Shown: positions 53,184-61,892 of the stretch, in pieces
Numbering within the stretch: the first letter of the stretch is position 1
Layout: every line of letters begins with the position of its first letter
Origin: Opitutales bacterium
GTDB taxonomy: Bacteria > Verrucomicrobiota > Verrucomicrobiia > Opitutales > Intestinicryptomonadaceae
Length of the DNA: 64,000 bases
Assembly: GCA_015061945.1 (NCBI GenBank)
Contig: SUVP01000003.1
Coordinates: 248,001-312,000, forward strand
Direction of reading: 5' to 3'
Program-made: the position numbers and the translations under genes
The notes under the pieces: generated by a model
Database searches by the model: none
What the model was told of the DNA's origin: nothing
What the model saw: the letters and a program-made list of their open reading frames with translations, nothing else

Positions 53184-54287
53184 TTAGCGATTGAGAAAGT
53201 CAACATAAAAGCCTCCACCGAGTACGACATTGGGGTCTGTATCGTGAATAGCCAAAACTTGACCACTTGCGATTGCACGTTGTGGTGTTTCAAACTCAAC
53301 TTTTGCTCGACCACTTTCGAGTGGAGTAAAACGTACCTTTGTGAGATTATCTCGATAGCGAACTCTTGCCCAAATTTCACGAGGTTCGAGAATCGGTTTG
53401 TTAATCCAGTTGATTTCATCGATAAAAACTTCGTTTTTCCAAAGGTATGGGGCATTGGGTTCATCGAATGCAATTATCAGTTGATTTTTTTGATAATCTT
53501 TTGCGACCACCACATAACATTTTCCGTCGGTGTTTGACGGCACTCCGATTCCTTTGCGTTGCCCGATTGTATAATTGTGCAGACCTTTGTGTGTTCCCAA
53601 AACTTTGCCTTGCGGATTGACAATATCGCCAGTCGATTCAGGGATGTAGTGTTTGAGGAAATCTTGAATTCTAATTTTGCCGAGAAAGCAAATACCTTGA
53701 CTATCTTTTTTTTCGGCGTTTGGCAGATTATTTATGCGTGCGATATCGCGGACATCGCTTTTCAAAAGCGAACCGATTGGGAATTCTGCACATTGAATTT
53801 GTGCTTGTGTAATCATCGCCAAGAAGTACGACTGATCTTTGCTTGGGTCGGCACCCATAAGTAAATCTCGAGAGCCGTCGTCATTTTCTCGCATCGAGCA
53901 ATAGTGTCCTGTTGCGACTTTTGCAAAGCCACGTTCTTTTGCATAATCGAGAAATTTACCGAACTTCATTCTTCGGTTGCACATTACATCTGGGTTTGGA
54001 GTGAGTCCACGTCTGTATCCGTCGACGAGATATTCTACAATTTCTTGACGATATTGTTCGATAAAATCGACCACTTGAAAATCGACCTTCAGATGTTCTG
54101 CTACTGCTTGGCAATCGAGGATATCTTGGTGCCAAGGGCAATCACCGAAAACGTCGATACCTTCTTCGTTCATCCACGTTTTCATATATGTTGCCGAGAC
54201 ATCTTCGCCCGATTGCTTGAGGAGGGTAAGAGCAACCGAACTATCTACACCGCCCGAAAGGGCTACCATTATTTTTTCTTTACTCAT
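53184..54287 (-). CDS. mnmA: tRNA-specific 2-thiouridylase
   Basis: The 367-residue enzyme has the PP-loop ALSGGVDSSVAL, the tRNA-binding region TGHYCS and GADPSKDQSYFLAM, catalytic Cys103 in DVMCNRRMKFG, and the second catalytic Cys200 in SQGICFLG. It thiolates U34 of tRNA for Lys, Glu and Gln. Its ATG overlaps the stop of the regulator gene upstream by 4 bases, so the two are translationally coupled, an unusual partner for mnmA. Confidence 0.96.
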   Translation of the reverse strand: MSKEKIMVALSGGVDSSVALTLLKQSGEDVSATYMKTWMNEEGIDVFGDCPWHQDILDCQAVAEHLKVDFQVVDFIEQYRQEIVEYLVDGYRRGLTPNPDVMCNRRMKFGKFLDYAKERGFAKVATGHYCSMRENDDGSRDLLMGADPSKDQSYFLAMITQAQIQCAEFPIGSLLKSDVRDIARINNLPNAEKKDSQGICFLGKIRIQDFLKHYIPESTGDIVNPQGKVLGTHKGLHNYTIGQRKGIGVPSNTDGKCYVVVAKDYQKNQLIIAFDEPNAPYLWKNEVFIDEINWINKPILEPREIWARVRYRDNLTKVRFTPLESGRAKVEFETPQRAIASGQVLAIHDTDPNVVLGGGFYVDFLNR

Positions 54288-55852
54288 TTTGAATTTTTAA
54301 ACCACGCAGTTGTTATAGAGTACTGCTTTATTTTGTAATTGATTACACGTTCTGTGATGTTGAGCTTTCGTGCGGCAGCGGCGGCATTGCCCTTGTTTGC
54401 TTTCAAAGCTTCGGTGATAAGCTCGCGTTCAAAAGACACAATCATAGAGCGGAAGTCGGCATCGTCGCCGTATGGGGTCGATTTATTCATATATCCGGCA
54501 CGCACAGCTGGCGTCAAATTGTAGCCCGATATCGCAGAATCGTTTGACGACATCACCGCACGTTCGATACAATTTTCAAGCTCACGAACATTACCTGGCC
54601 ATGCGTAAACAGTCAGCATATTGATTGCTGGTGTTGATATACGCTTTATATTTTTTCCGTAAATTTTGTTATACTTTTCGAGGAAGTGTTCTGCCAAAAG
54701 TACGATATCGGTTTTTCTATCTCGCAGAGCAGGCAAGTGGAGAGTGTTTTTTGAAATTAGCAAATACAAATCTTTGTCGAAATGGTTTTGTTCAACGAGT
54801 TTTTCTATATCCGAGCTTGTCGCAAAAATGATTCTTGCTTTTGACGCAACTTCGGTTGTGCCATTGATACGTTTGAAACGTCCTGTCGAAATATATTGTG
54901 CGAGCATCTGTTGGGCAGGGAGCGATGTTTCTGCAATTTCATCGAGAAAAATTGTTCCGCCTTTTTCAAGGAGTCCTTCCTTACCAAAGTGTGCGTGTGC
55001 GAAAGAGTCTTTTTCAAATCCGAAAATTTCTCCGACAAGTGCGTAATCGGGCAGGGCTGCACAGTTTATTGTGCGAAATGTTTTATCGAAACCAACGGTT
55101 GAACGCCCGATTGCACGAGCGACAAGTTCTTTGCCTGTTCCAGATTTTCCACGAATCAAAACAGGTGCAGAATGTCGGGAATATCGTGCGATAGATTCAT
55201 AGACAATTTGCATTGCTCCGCAGTTGCCGAGAATATCGGCTGGTCGCATCAGGGTCGAGCTAAGTTCGAGTTTTAAGCGTCGGTTTTCGTCGAGAAGTTT
55301 GTTGCGTTCTTCGTGTCTTAAATACACGAGTGCGACAGCGTCAGCCAAGATATTTGCGACAGTTTCGAGGAGAATGACGTCGCGTTCGAGGTCTGCTTTT
55401 TGTGGGAGTCGGCGGTCGATACTAAGTGTGCCGATAACTTGTTCCATATAGATAATTGGCACGCAAACAAATGCTATTCCTTTCAGCGACTCTCCACGAG
55501 TCTTTGTGCGATCGAGAAATTCTTTGCTTTTGGATATATCTTTTATGACAATAGATTTCCCTTCAGATGCGACACGTCCAGTAACGCCTTCGCCCATTTT
55601 ATAAACTCCACGTTTTATGGATTCATCGTCCATACCGTGCGAGGCTTCGATAAACAAGTAATCGCCATCACGCAAAGTGATAGTTCCACGCAAAAGTCCC
55701 ATTTCTCGATTGAGAATTTCGAGCGTTTCGGCGATTAGTTCGGACACGTTTTTTCTGCACACGACAGCTCTACTAATCTTGTGCAATACAGACATCTCGA
55801 GGTCATCGTATAACGCCTCTGCGTCAGTTTGTGTTGTCCGTTGTTCTCGCAT
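54284..55852 (-). CDS. GAF-AAA-HTH enhancer-binding-protein-like regulator with degenerate GAFTGA loop
   Basis: The 522-residue protein has a GAF sensor domain at about residues 35-180, a short helical linker, an AAA+ domain and a Fis-type helix-turn-helix at the C-terminus (NAAAAARKLNITERVINYKI). Walker A is GKSGTGKE (235-242) and Walker B is IFLDE (301-305). At the loop that contacts sigma-54, where family members read GAFTGA, this protein has DSFAHA (282-287). ATP binding may be intact, but sigma-54 activation is doubtful, and it may act with sigma-70 or as a repressor. It overlaps mnmA by 4 bases and is divergent from the metallophosphoesterase pair. Confidence 0.88.
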   Translation of the reverse strand: MREQRTTQTDAEALYDDLEMSVLHKISRAVVCRKNVSELIAETLEILNREMGLLRGTITLRDGDYLFIEASHGMDDESIKRGVYKMGEGVTGRVASEGKSIVIKDISKSKEFLDRTKTRGESLKGIAFVCVPIIYMEQVIGTLSIDRRLPQKADLERDVILLETVANILADAVALVYLRHEERNKLLDENRRLKLELSSTLMRPADILGNCGAMQIVYESIARYSRHSAPVLIRGKSGTGKELVARAIGRSTVGFDKTFRTINCAALPDYALVGEIFGFEKDSFAHAHFGKEGLLEKGGTIFLDEIAETSLPAQQMLAQYISTGRFKRINGTTEVASKARIIFATSSDIEKLVEQNHFDKDLYLLISKNTLHLPALRDRKTDIVLLAEHFLEKYNKIYGKNIKRISTPAINMLTVYAWPGNVRELENCIERAVMSSNDSAISGYNLTPAVRAGYMNKSTPYGDDADFRSMIVSFERELITEALKANKGNAAAAARKLNITERVINYKIKQYSITTAWFKNSK

Positions 55853-55947
55853 ACTTGTTCTATATAATTTTACATTACATCTCTTATTTCAACAATATTT
55901 TCCCAAAAAAGCTTGTCTACTTCTTCGGAGATTGTAATGTAATATTT

Positions 55948-56901
55948 ATGAACAGAAGAAAGTTTTTATATAAGTTGGCAATGGGGGCTTCATTGATGTC
56001 GCCTGTGGCTGTCTTGGTAAGCAAGGCCGATGCCAACTCGCCCGATTATAATGTAAAAGTTGTAAAGACAGAAATTAAATTTGGGCTGAAAAAAACTTTG
56101 CATTTCTTACATGTGTCTGACTCGCACAAAGTGCCATGGGATGAACGTTCGCCATCGCAACGCAAACTCGCAAAGATACGCAGAAAATTGTTTTCAAATT
56201 CAGATAAATATTGGCAGTTAGTTTTAGAATATTCAAAAAATAAAAATTTGCCAATCTTGCATACGGGCGATGTCTTCGACTTTTATAATCCAGCGTCTTT
56301 GGATTTTTTGAAAACTCAAGTTATGCCAAACGTTTTTGCGTACGCAGTTGGCAATCACGAATTGAGTAAGAAATATGGAACTATCAAAGACGGTTTGCCG
56401 ACTAAGGAAATGAAAAAAACAGTCGCTGATAGTGTCGGATATGATATCGAGTTTTCGTCGCGTATCGTCGATGGCTTGAACATAATCGCAATGGATAATG
56501 GATACTACCAATTCAGCGAAAAACAACTCGCATTGCTCAAGACTGAATTAAAACGTGGTTTGCCAATTTTACTACTTTGCCATATTCCAATTTACGATAG
56601 AGATTTTGCCGAAAAAGATCTCGCATACAAGAGAAGTAAAAGTAAAAAAATAAAACTCGCAAGCACGGTTGGTGCTCCAGTTGAAACTTTGCAAAATGTA
56701 GGCGGATTTCTGAAACAAGCCAGAACTCCAACACCAATAACGGCTGAAGTCGTAGATATTTTGCAGAACAATCCGCTCATCAAAGGCATATTGTGCGGAC
56801 ACGTTCATCACACACTTTCGAGTGTAATGCCAAATGGTGCAATCCAAGCGTGTATCGGTGGTGGATATTCAGGTTGGGCTCAAGAAATAACAATTAGCTA
56901 A
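55948..56901 (+). CDS. Exported metallophosphoesterase, copy 1
   Basis: About 317 residues with a Tat-like signal (MNRRKFLYKLAMGASLM). All calcineurin-like motifs are present: VSDSH, GDVFD, GNHE, CHIPIY and GHVHH. These bind two metals and hydrolyse phosphomonoesters or diesters. I start at the ATG at 55948, which begins the Tat signal, because an earlier frame would extend into the regulator's promoter region. The paralogue follows 9 bases later, so the two form an operon. The substrate is unknown. Confidence 0.88.
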   Translation: MNRRKFLYKLAMGASLMSPVAVLVSKADANSPDYNVKVVKTEIKFGLKKTLHFLHVSDSHKVPWDERSPSQRKLAKIRRKLFSNSDKYWQLVLEYSKNKNLPILHTGDVFDFYNPASLDFLKTQVMPNVFAYAVGNHELSKKYGTIKDGLPTKEMKKTVADSVGYDIEFSSRIVDGLNIIAMDNGYYQFSEKQLALLKTELKRGLPILLLCHIPIYDRDFAEKDLAYKRSKSKKIKLASTVGAPVETLQNVGGFLKQARTPTPITAEVVDILQNNPLIKGILCGHVHHTLSSVMPNGAIQACIGGGYSGWAQEITIS

Positions 56902-56910
56902 AATAAATTT

Positions 56911-57855
56911 ATGAAAAGAAGAACGTTTATATACACAATATCACTTGGATTGGCAACATCGCCACTTCTCGCTCAAAAGGCGAAGAAAGATATTCCCGAA
57001 AAATTAAATATTACAAAGGTTGAAATAAAAGCAGGTGCTAAAAAACCTTTGAAATTCTTGCATGTAACCGACTCGCACGTTATCACATGGGATAAGCGTT
57101 CGCCAAATCAAGAAGATATATATAAGAAAAGAATCAAGGTATTTTTCCGCTCGAGAAAACGTTGGGATATGACGTTGGCATACGCAAAAGAAAATAATTT
57201 GCCAATTTTGAATACAGGCGATGTTTTCGATTTCACAACACCTGCAAGTATCGAATTTTTGAAGAACGAGGTTATGCCAAACTCGTGCATTTACGCAGTC
57301 GGTAATCACGAATTCAGCAGATATTGTGGAAGTCAAAAAGAAGTTGAACACGACGCTGAAACTGTCAACGCAATGCAATCGGCAGTTAACTATGATATCG
57401 GATTTTCATCGCACATAATCGAGGGTGTGAATTTTATAGCGATAGATAATGTGGTTTATCAATTCAATCAATCGCAACTCGAAAAGCTCGAAGCCGAGAT
57501 AAAGAAAGGTTTGCCGATTATTGCGATGTTCCATATCCCGATTTATTCTGAAAAATTCTTTAACTATCTTTTTAAAATAAATACAAGCAATCCACGTCGA
57601 CCACGCAAGTGTACTTCTCTTATCGGACTACCCGACGACAAAGTAGCTATGTGCGACCAACGTATGATGCGTCGACAAAAGCCAAATGAAATCACTAAAA
57701 AAGTAGTAGAGTTGCTTTCGACAAATAAATTGATAAAAGGAATTATTTGCGGACACGTTCACAAAAATATTACCGACACTTTGCCAAACGGAGCTGTAAT
57801 GACATGCTCCGAGGGTGGATACAAAGGTTGGGCACAAGAAATAACAATTAGTTAG
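56911..57855 (+). CDS. Exported metallophosphoesterase, copy 2
   Basis: The 314-residue paralogue of the preceding gene has its own signal (MKRRTFIYTISLGLATSPLLAQ) and the same motifs: VTDSH, GDVFD, GNHE, FHIPIY and GHVH. The last motif lacks the final His of copy 1 (GHVHK). Both end in GWAQEITIS, showing recent common descent. It is the second gene of the pair and is followed by a terminator. Confidence 0.88.
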   Translation: MKRRTFIYTISLGLATSPLLAQKAKKDIPEKLNITKVEIKAGAKKPLKFLHVTDSHVITWDKRSPNQEDIYKKRIKVFFRSRKRWDMTLAYAKENNLPILNTGDVFDFTTPASIEFLKNEVMPNSCIYAVGNHEFSRYCGSQKEVEHDAETVNAMQSAVNYDIGFSSHIIEGVNFIAIDNVVYQFNQSQLEKLEAEIKKGLPIIAMFHIPIYSEKFFNYLFKINTSNPRRPRKCTSLIGLPDDKVAMCDQRMMRRQKPNEITKKVVELLSTNKLIKGIICGHVHKNITDTLPNGAVMTCSEGGYKGWAQEITIS

Positions 57856-57870
57856 AAAAGAATTTTGTAT

Positions 57871-57908
57871 CCATTGCCATATTCAGAGTAAAATATGGCA
57901 ATGTTTTT
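57871..57908 (+). terminator. Intrinsic terminator after the metallophosphoesterase pair
   Basis: CATTGCCATAT and ATATGGCAATG form an 11-bp stem around a 10-base loop, followed by T5. Confidence 0.88.
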
Positions 57909-57947
57909 CTGCTTGTAAATGCTATCAATATTTAAAAAAATAAAGTG

Positions 57948-58784
57948 ATGAAAAAATTTCTGACATTTATTTTACTCCTTGCTGTCGTGCCGAGTTTGTT
58001 AGCTCAAGGTTTTGATTTTGAGGGCAAAATGAAACTCGCACAAAAAGGCGACGCAAATGCACAAAATGAAATTGGCGAATATTTCGCTGACGGCGGGCAA
58101 GGTAAATTTCCACCCGATTATATGAGTGCTGTGAAATGGTGGGAGGCTGCCTCAAAAAATGGTTCGGCTCGTGCTATCACAAATATCGGAGTTCTTTGGT
58201 ATATGGGGAAAGGCGTGCCAGCTAATCGCCATAAGGCTGTGCAAATTTGGACAGAAGCTGCAAAGTTGGGCGACGCAGAAGCTCAATATTTGTTGGGGCA
58301 AGCTTATAGCGGGGGCTTAGGTGTTCTGCCTGATATCGTAACAGCGGTATTTTGGTGGGACAAAGCGGCACAGCAAAATCACGCAAAGGCACAGTGTAAT
58401 TTAGCTTTCGCATACGCAAATGGTAAAGGCGTTGATAAACGTGATTTGAAAAAAGCATTTGAACTTTGGAAAGCGTCGGCAGAACAAGGCAATACGACAT
58501 CGCAAACCTATTTGGGCTTGTGCTATTTTTCTGGCGATGGCGTCGCACCAGACTTGAAAAAAGCCATTGCAATTTGGACAAACGCATCCGATTTTAATAA
58601 TCGTGAAGCACGCAGATATTTAGGGATTATCTATGCAACGGGGAAAGGCGTAAAGAAAGACATCAAAAAAGCTATGGAATATTTTAGGCTTTCAGCATCG
58701 CAAGGCGATGAGGAAGCAAAAAAATATTACGAACAGTTGCGTCTTGATAATGCGTCGAATGTAAATCTAAAAATCAAAAAATAA
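57948..58784 (+). CDS. Exported Sel1-repeat protein
   Basis: About 278 residues: a signal peptide (MKKFLTFILLLAVVPSLLAQ), then about six Sel1 repeats (AVKWWEAASKNGSARAITN, AVFWWDKAAQQNHAKAQCN, AFELWKASAEQGNTTSQ). It is a relative of the protein at 50360. I use the ATG at 57948 rather than the overlapping GTG at 57945. It is followed after 8 bases by the GH5-like gene, so the two are probably co-transcribed. Confidence 0.85.
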   Translation: MKKFLTFILLLAVVPSLLAQGFDFEGKMKLAQKGDANAQNEIGEYFADGGQGKFPPDYMSAVKWWEAASKNGSARAITNIGVLWYMGKGVPANRHKAVQIWTEAAKLGDAEAQYLLGQAYSGGLGVLPDIVTAVFWWDKAAQQNHAKAQCNLAFAYANGKGVDKRDLKKAFELWKASAEQGNTTSQTYLGLCYFSGDGVAPDLKKAIAIWTNASDFNNREARRYLGIIYATGKGVKKDIKKAMEYFRLSASQGDEEAKKYYEQLRLDNASNVNLKIKK

Positions 58785-58792
58785 AACTATAT

Positions 58793-60262
58793 ATGATTAT
58801 GAAAATCTCAAAATTGATAAGCGTACTTTCGCTTTGTACACTTGCAGTTGCGATAACTGGTTGCGATGATTCAAAATCGGCTTGCAACGGATATGTTTGC
58901 AGAAGCGAAAAATCAAATAAGTATTTAGAAACAACCGACGGCAAAACATACATTCCAGTCGGGATGAATATTTGCTTTCCACGCTTTTTGACTGAAGAAG
59001 AAGCAGTCTTGGCAGATTATGAAAAGAAATTTGCCGAGTTGCAAAAGAATGGTGCAAACTGGGTTCGCATTTGGCTCTCGCACCAATTCTTTGAAATTGA
59101 AGATGAAAAAGAAGGTGTTTACAACCCAAAGAAAATCGCACGCATCGACCGAATTTTCGACCTTGCCGATAAGTACGGAATCCGTTTGAAGCTTTGCTTT
59201 GAACATTTTATTCATCTTGTCGATAAAAAGCCATTCCTAAAATTCAGTACAGCTCCAGCATTTGACAAACGCATCTATCATAAAGATTATGGTGGTTCGT
59301 TCTCAAAGCTCGAAGAATTTTTCACAACAGAAAAAGGTAAACAAGTTTATCTTAACAGAGCACGTGTTTTTGCAGAACGCTATAAGAATCGCAAATGCGT
59401 TTTTGCTTGGGAAGTTTGGAATGAATCGAATTGCATATCCTTGAAAGAACGTGTCAAGATTATCTCGAAGTGGAATTCTGAAATTCTTCCAGAACTCAAA
59501 AAGATGTTCCCAAATCATATGGTTGTAATGAATCTTTCAAGCTATGACAAAGCATTAGTTCACAAGCATTACGACGCTATGAATATCGACCCCAATAACG
59601 ATGTAACGCAAATTCACAATTACATTAACGAGGGGCATTCTATCGTAGAATGTAAGTCGTCAGTAGATATTATGGCTCACCACGGCATATCGCATATGCT
59701 CAAGCTTACGCCTAATAAACCAATCTTGTTCGACGAAATCGGTGCGGCATCGCCAAACCACGTTAGTGGTCCACACAAAGGTTACGAAACAGACAAAGAC
59801 GGCATATTTATTCTCGACCAAACGTTTGTTCCATTCTTCTGTGGAGCATGCGGAACGGGGATGTCGTGGCACTGGGAATATTACATTCAAAAGCACAATT
59901 TGTTCTATATTTACGCTCGATTCAACAAGGCGATTGAAGGTTTAGACCCAATCAAAGAAGACTTTAAACCACACTATTTTGAAACAGCAAATATGCGTGT
60001 ATATGTTCTCGATGGCAAAGATACAATGATTGCATATTGCCGTGATAAAAATAATTGGTGGAAGACTGAATTGACTTTGAAACAAAAAGCAAAAGAACTT
60101 TCGGGCGAAAAAGTGTCGTTTGCAAAATTTGTTCCAAATGTAAAATCGGTTGAAATTTATCAGCCAGTTGCAGACAAGTCGATGTCGGCAAACGTAGCAA
60201 CCGACGGCAATATCGTATTGCCCGACTTCTTGCGTGCAACAGTAGTAAGAATCAAGAAATAG
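58793..60262 (+). CDS. GH5-like clan GH-A glycosidase lipoprotein
   Basis: The 489-residue lipoprotein has the lipobox AITGC (Cys about residue 24). A TIM barrel follows: FAELQKNGANWVRIWLSHQF, FDLADKYGIRLKLCFEHF. The acid/base is Glu211 in WEVWNESN and the nucleophile Glu315 in ILFDEIGA, as in GH5 and related mannanase or cellulase-type enzymes. A small beta domain of about 80 residues ends it. The substrate is unknown. A second ATG two codons on is equally possible as start. It lies 8 bases after the Sel1 gene and has a strong terminator. Confidence 0.82.
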   Translation: MIMKISKLISVLSLCTLAVAITGCDDSKSACNGYVCRSEKSNKYLETTDGKTYIPVGMNICFPRFLTEEEAVLADYEKKFAELQKNGANWVRIWLSHQFFEIEDEKEGVYNPKKIARIDRIFDLADKYGIRLKLCFEHFIHLVDKKPFLKFSTAPAFDKRIYHKDYGGSFSKLEEFFTTEKGKQVYLNRARVFAERYKNRKCVFAWEVWNESNCISLKERVKIISKWNSEILPELKKMFPNHMVVMNLSSYDKALVHKHYDAMNIDPNNDVTQIHNYINEGHSIVECKSSVDIMAHHGISHMLKLTPNKPILFDEIGAASPNHVSGPHKGYETDKDGIFILDQTFVPFFCGACGTGMSWHWEYYIQKHNLFYIYARFNKAIEGLDPIKEDFKPHYFETANMRVYVLDGKDTMIAYCRDKNNWWKTELTLKQKAKELSGEKVSFAKFVPNVKSVEIYQPVADKSMSANVATDGNIVLPDFLRATVVRIKK

Positions 60263-60280
60263 TCTTGCAAGAAATCAAAG

Positions 60281-60315
60281 AAAACGGAACGCCTATGCGG
60301 TTGTTCCGTTTTTTT
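60281..60315 (+). terminator. Intrinsic terminator after the GH5-like gene
   Basis: AACGGAAC and GTTCCGTT pair around a 12-base loop and are followed by T5. Confidence 0.88.
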
Positions 60316-60410
60316 GTGAGTAATAACTTGAAAACATCGAAATAAAAAGAGACCTCTTACAAAGAGGAAAGGTTTTTATCCGATTAAACAAAAAATCTAT
60401 TTGGAATAAC

Positions 60411-60442
60411 AAAAAAAGGAGACTCAAATAGAGTCTCCTTTT
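60411..60442 (-). terminator. Intrinsic terminator after hpf
   Basis: On the minus strand GGAGACTC and GAGTCTCC pair around TATTT and run into T7. A second weaker hairpin, CCTCTT with AAGAGG, lies at 60353-60367. Confidence 0.88.
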
Positions 60443-60455
60443 CTTTGAAATTTTC

Positions 60456-60788
60456 TTAAGCTGCCTTTTCAGTCTTACGCTTGATTCTTTCAAGGCGATG
60501 ACGTCGGCGTATCTTTCTTGCGAGCTTTACGATAAGTTCATCAATCGACTTATACATATCATCGCTTTCGACACTAACTACCATATCAGGACCTTGAATT
60601 TCAATGTGGCCTTTCGCAGAGAACTCGTTGTGCTTGCTCTTATTCGGCTTGTACGCAAGTTCTATTCGTAGCCTAATGATTCTGTCATCGTGAGTGAACA
60701 ATTTGGACATTTTGTTGACGACGCTTTGCTTGAGTGCGTCTGTGAGTTCCAAGTTTTGTCCAGATATGATGATGTCGTTGTCGTTCAT
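60456..60788 (-). CDS. hpf: Ribosome hibernation-promoting factor (short form)
   Basis: The 110-residue protein matches the short HPF/RaiA family: IIISGQNLELTDALKQSVVNK, AKGHIEIQGPDMVVSVES, DDMYKSIDELIVKLARKI and a basic tail RRRHRLERIKRK. There is no C-terminal dimerisation domain of the long form. It binds the decoding centre of idle ribosomes in stationary phase. CGAAAGGA before the ATG at 60788 is a good ribosome-binding site. It is monocistronic. The spacer to the SDR gene holds no clear gene. Confidence 0.93.
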   Translation of the reverse strand: MNDNDIIISGQNLELTDALKQSVVNKMSKLFTHDDRIIRLRIELAYKPNKSKHNEFSAKGHIEIQGPDMVVSVESDDMYKSIDELIVKLARKIRRRHRLERIKRKTEKAA

Positions 60789-61061
60789 TTTTTCCTTTCG
60801 GGTTAATTGGCTGTGCGTGATTCTCGAAGTTTATCGAGTCGCACTTCGCCGGTTAAAGTATATTTTGCTTATCGGAAAAATTCCGAGTTGGCAAAGTTGA
60901 GATTTTTTTCAAAGAACAAATTTTTTGTCGAGCTACTTGATGAATTTCTGATTGAAATTTCTCAAAACTTCTTCCTAATAGAGAGTCTTAAATCGCTAAA
61001 GGAATGAGTCGCTTTGACGTTCTACAATGTAGAAAAAAACGCAGAAATAATCAAGAAAAAA

Positions 61062-61892
61062 ATGCAAAAGAACGAAATTAATTCTAACTGTGCAATAGCT
61101 CGAGAATTGCGAAAATACGACGCTGTAATCATCACTGGTGCTTCGTCTGGCATAGGTCGTGGATTTGTAGAATTTATCGACCTATATGCCGATGTGAAGT
61201 TGTGTAATTTGTCGCGTACTTTCCCGACATATTTAAAAGACCGCAAAAACTTCTTAAATGTTCCATGTGATTTGCAAAATGATGAAGAAATTATTTCTGC
61301 AATCCCGAAAATCCTTGAATTTATCGGGGCAAACGGGGAATCGTCTCCGAAAATTTTATTGATAAATAATTCTGGTTTTGGTGCGTATGGCGAGTTTCCC
61401 GCACCAACAACATCGCGAAATTGCGATATGGTTGATTTAAACGTGCGTGCCATTGTACGTCTATGTGGCGAGCTTTTGCCTGTGATAAAAGCGGGCAAGG
61501 GTAGTGTGATAAACATCGCAAGTACGGCATCGTTTCAGGCTTGTCCACAACTTGCAGTTTATGCAGGGACAAAATCGTTTGTGAAAAATTTTACACTCGG
61601 CATATCGTATGAGTTGAAAAAAGCTGGGTGCAAATGTCTTTGCGTTTGCCCTGGTCCGACATCGAGCAACTTCTTTAAATCGGCTGGATTCGATTCTCCT
61701 CCATTGCCGTCGGGTTTTGGACACAAACCAAACGACGTCGCAAAGGCGACTTTTAAAGCGTTGGCAAAAAATCGTACATTGATTACGGTTGGTTTTATCA
61801 ATACTTGCCAAGCAATATTAACACGATTTATCCCGACAAATTTGTTGGTGAATTTATCGGGAAGAGTGCTCGAAAAAATTCGTTCAGTTTAG
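61062..61892 (+). CDS. Short-chain dehydrogenase/reductase
   Basis: About 276 residues with the Rossmann motif VIITGASSGIGRGF, the NNSGFG motif, catalytic Ser in INIASTASF and YAGTK in place of YxxxK. A C-terminal hydrophobic stretch (VGFINTCQAILTRFIP) suggests membrane association, as in several lipid-modifying SDRs. The cofactor is probably NADP. Start uncertain: I prefer the ATG at 61062, while an in-frame TTG at 61014 would add 16 residues. An ATG at 61003 with a good AAAGGA is out of frame. The 3' end overlaps ftsK by 4 bases. Confidence 0.85.
   Translation: MQKNEINSNCAIARELRKYDAVIITGASSGIGRGFVEFIDLYADVKLCNLSRTFPTYLKDRKNFLNVPCDLQNDEEIISAIPKILEFIGANGESSPKILLINNSGFGAYGEFPAPTTSRNCDMVDLNVRAIVRLCGELLPVIKAGKGSVINIASTASFQACPQLAVYAGTKSFVKNFTLGISYELKKAGCKCLCVCPGPTSSNFFKSAGFDSPPLPSGFGHKPNDVAKATFKALAKNRTLITVGFINTCQAILTRFIPTNLLVNLSGRVLEKIRSV

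Noticed and set aside
60807-61007. 66-codon plus-strand frame between hpf and the SDR gene
   Set aside because: No ribosome-binding site or family resemblance; probably spacer holding the two promoters.
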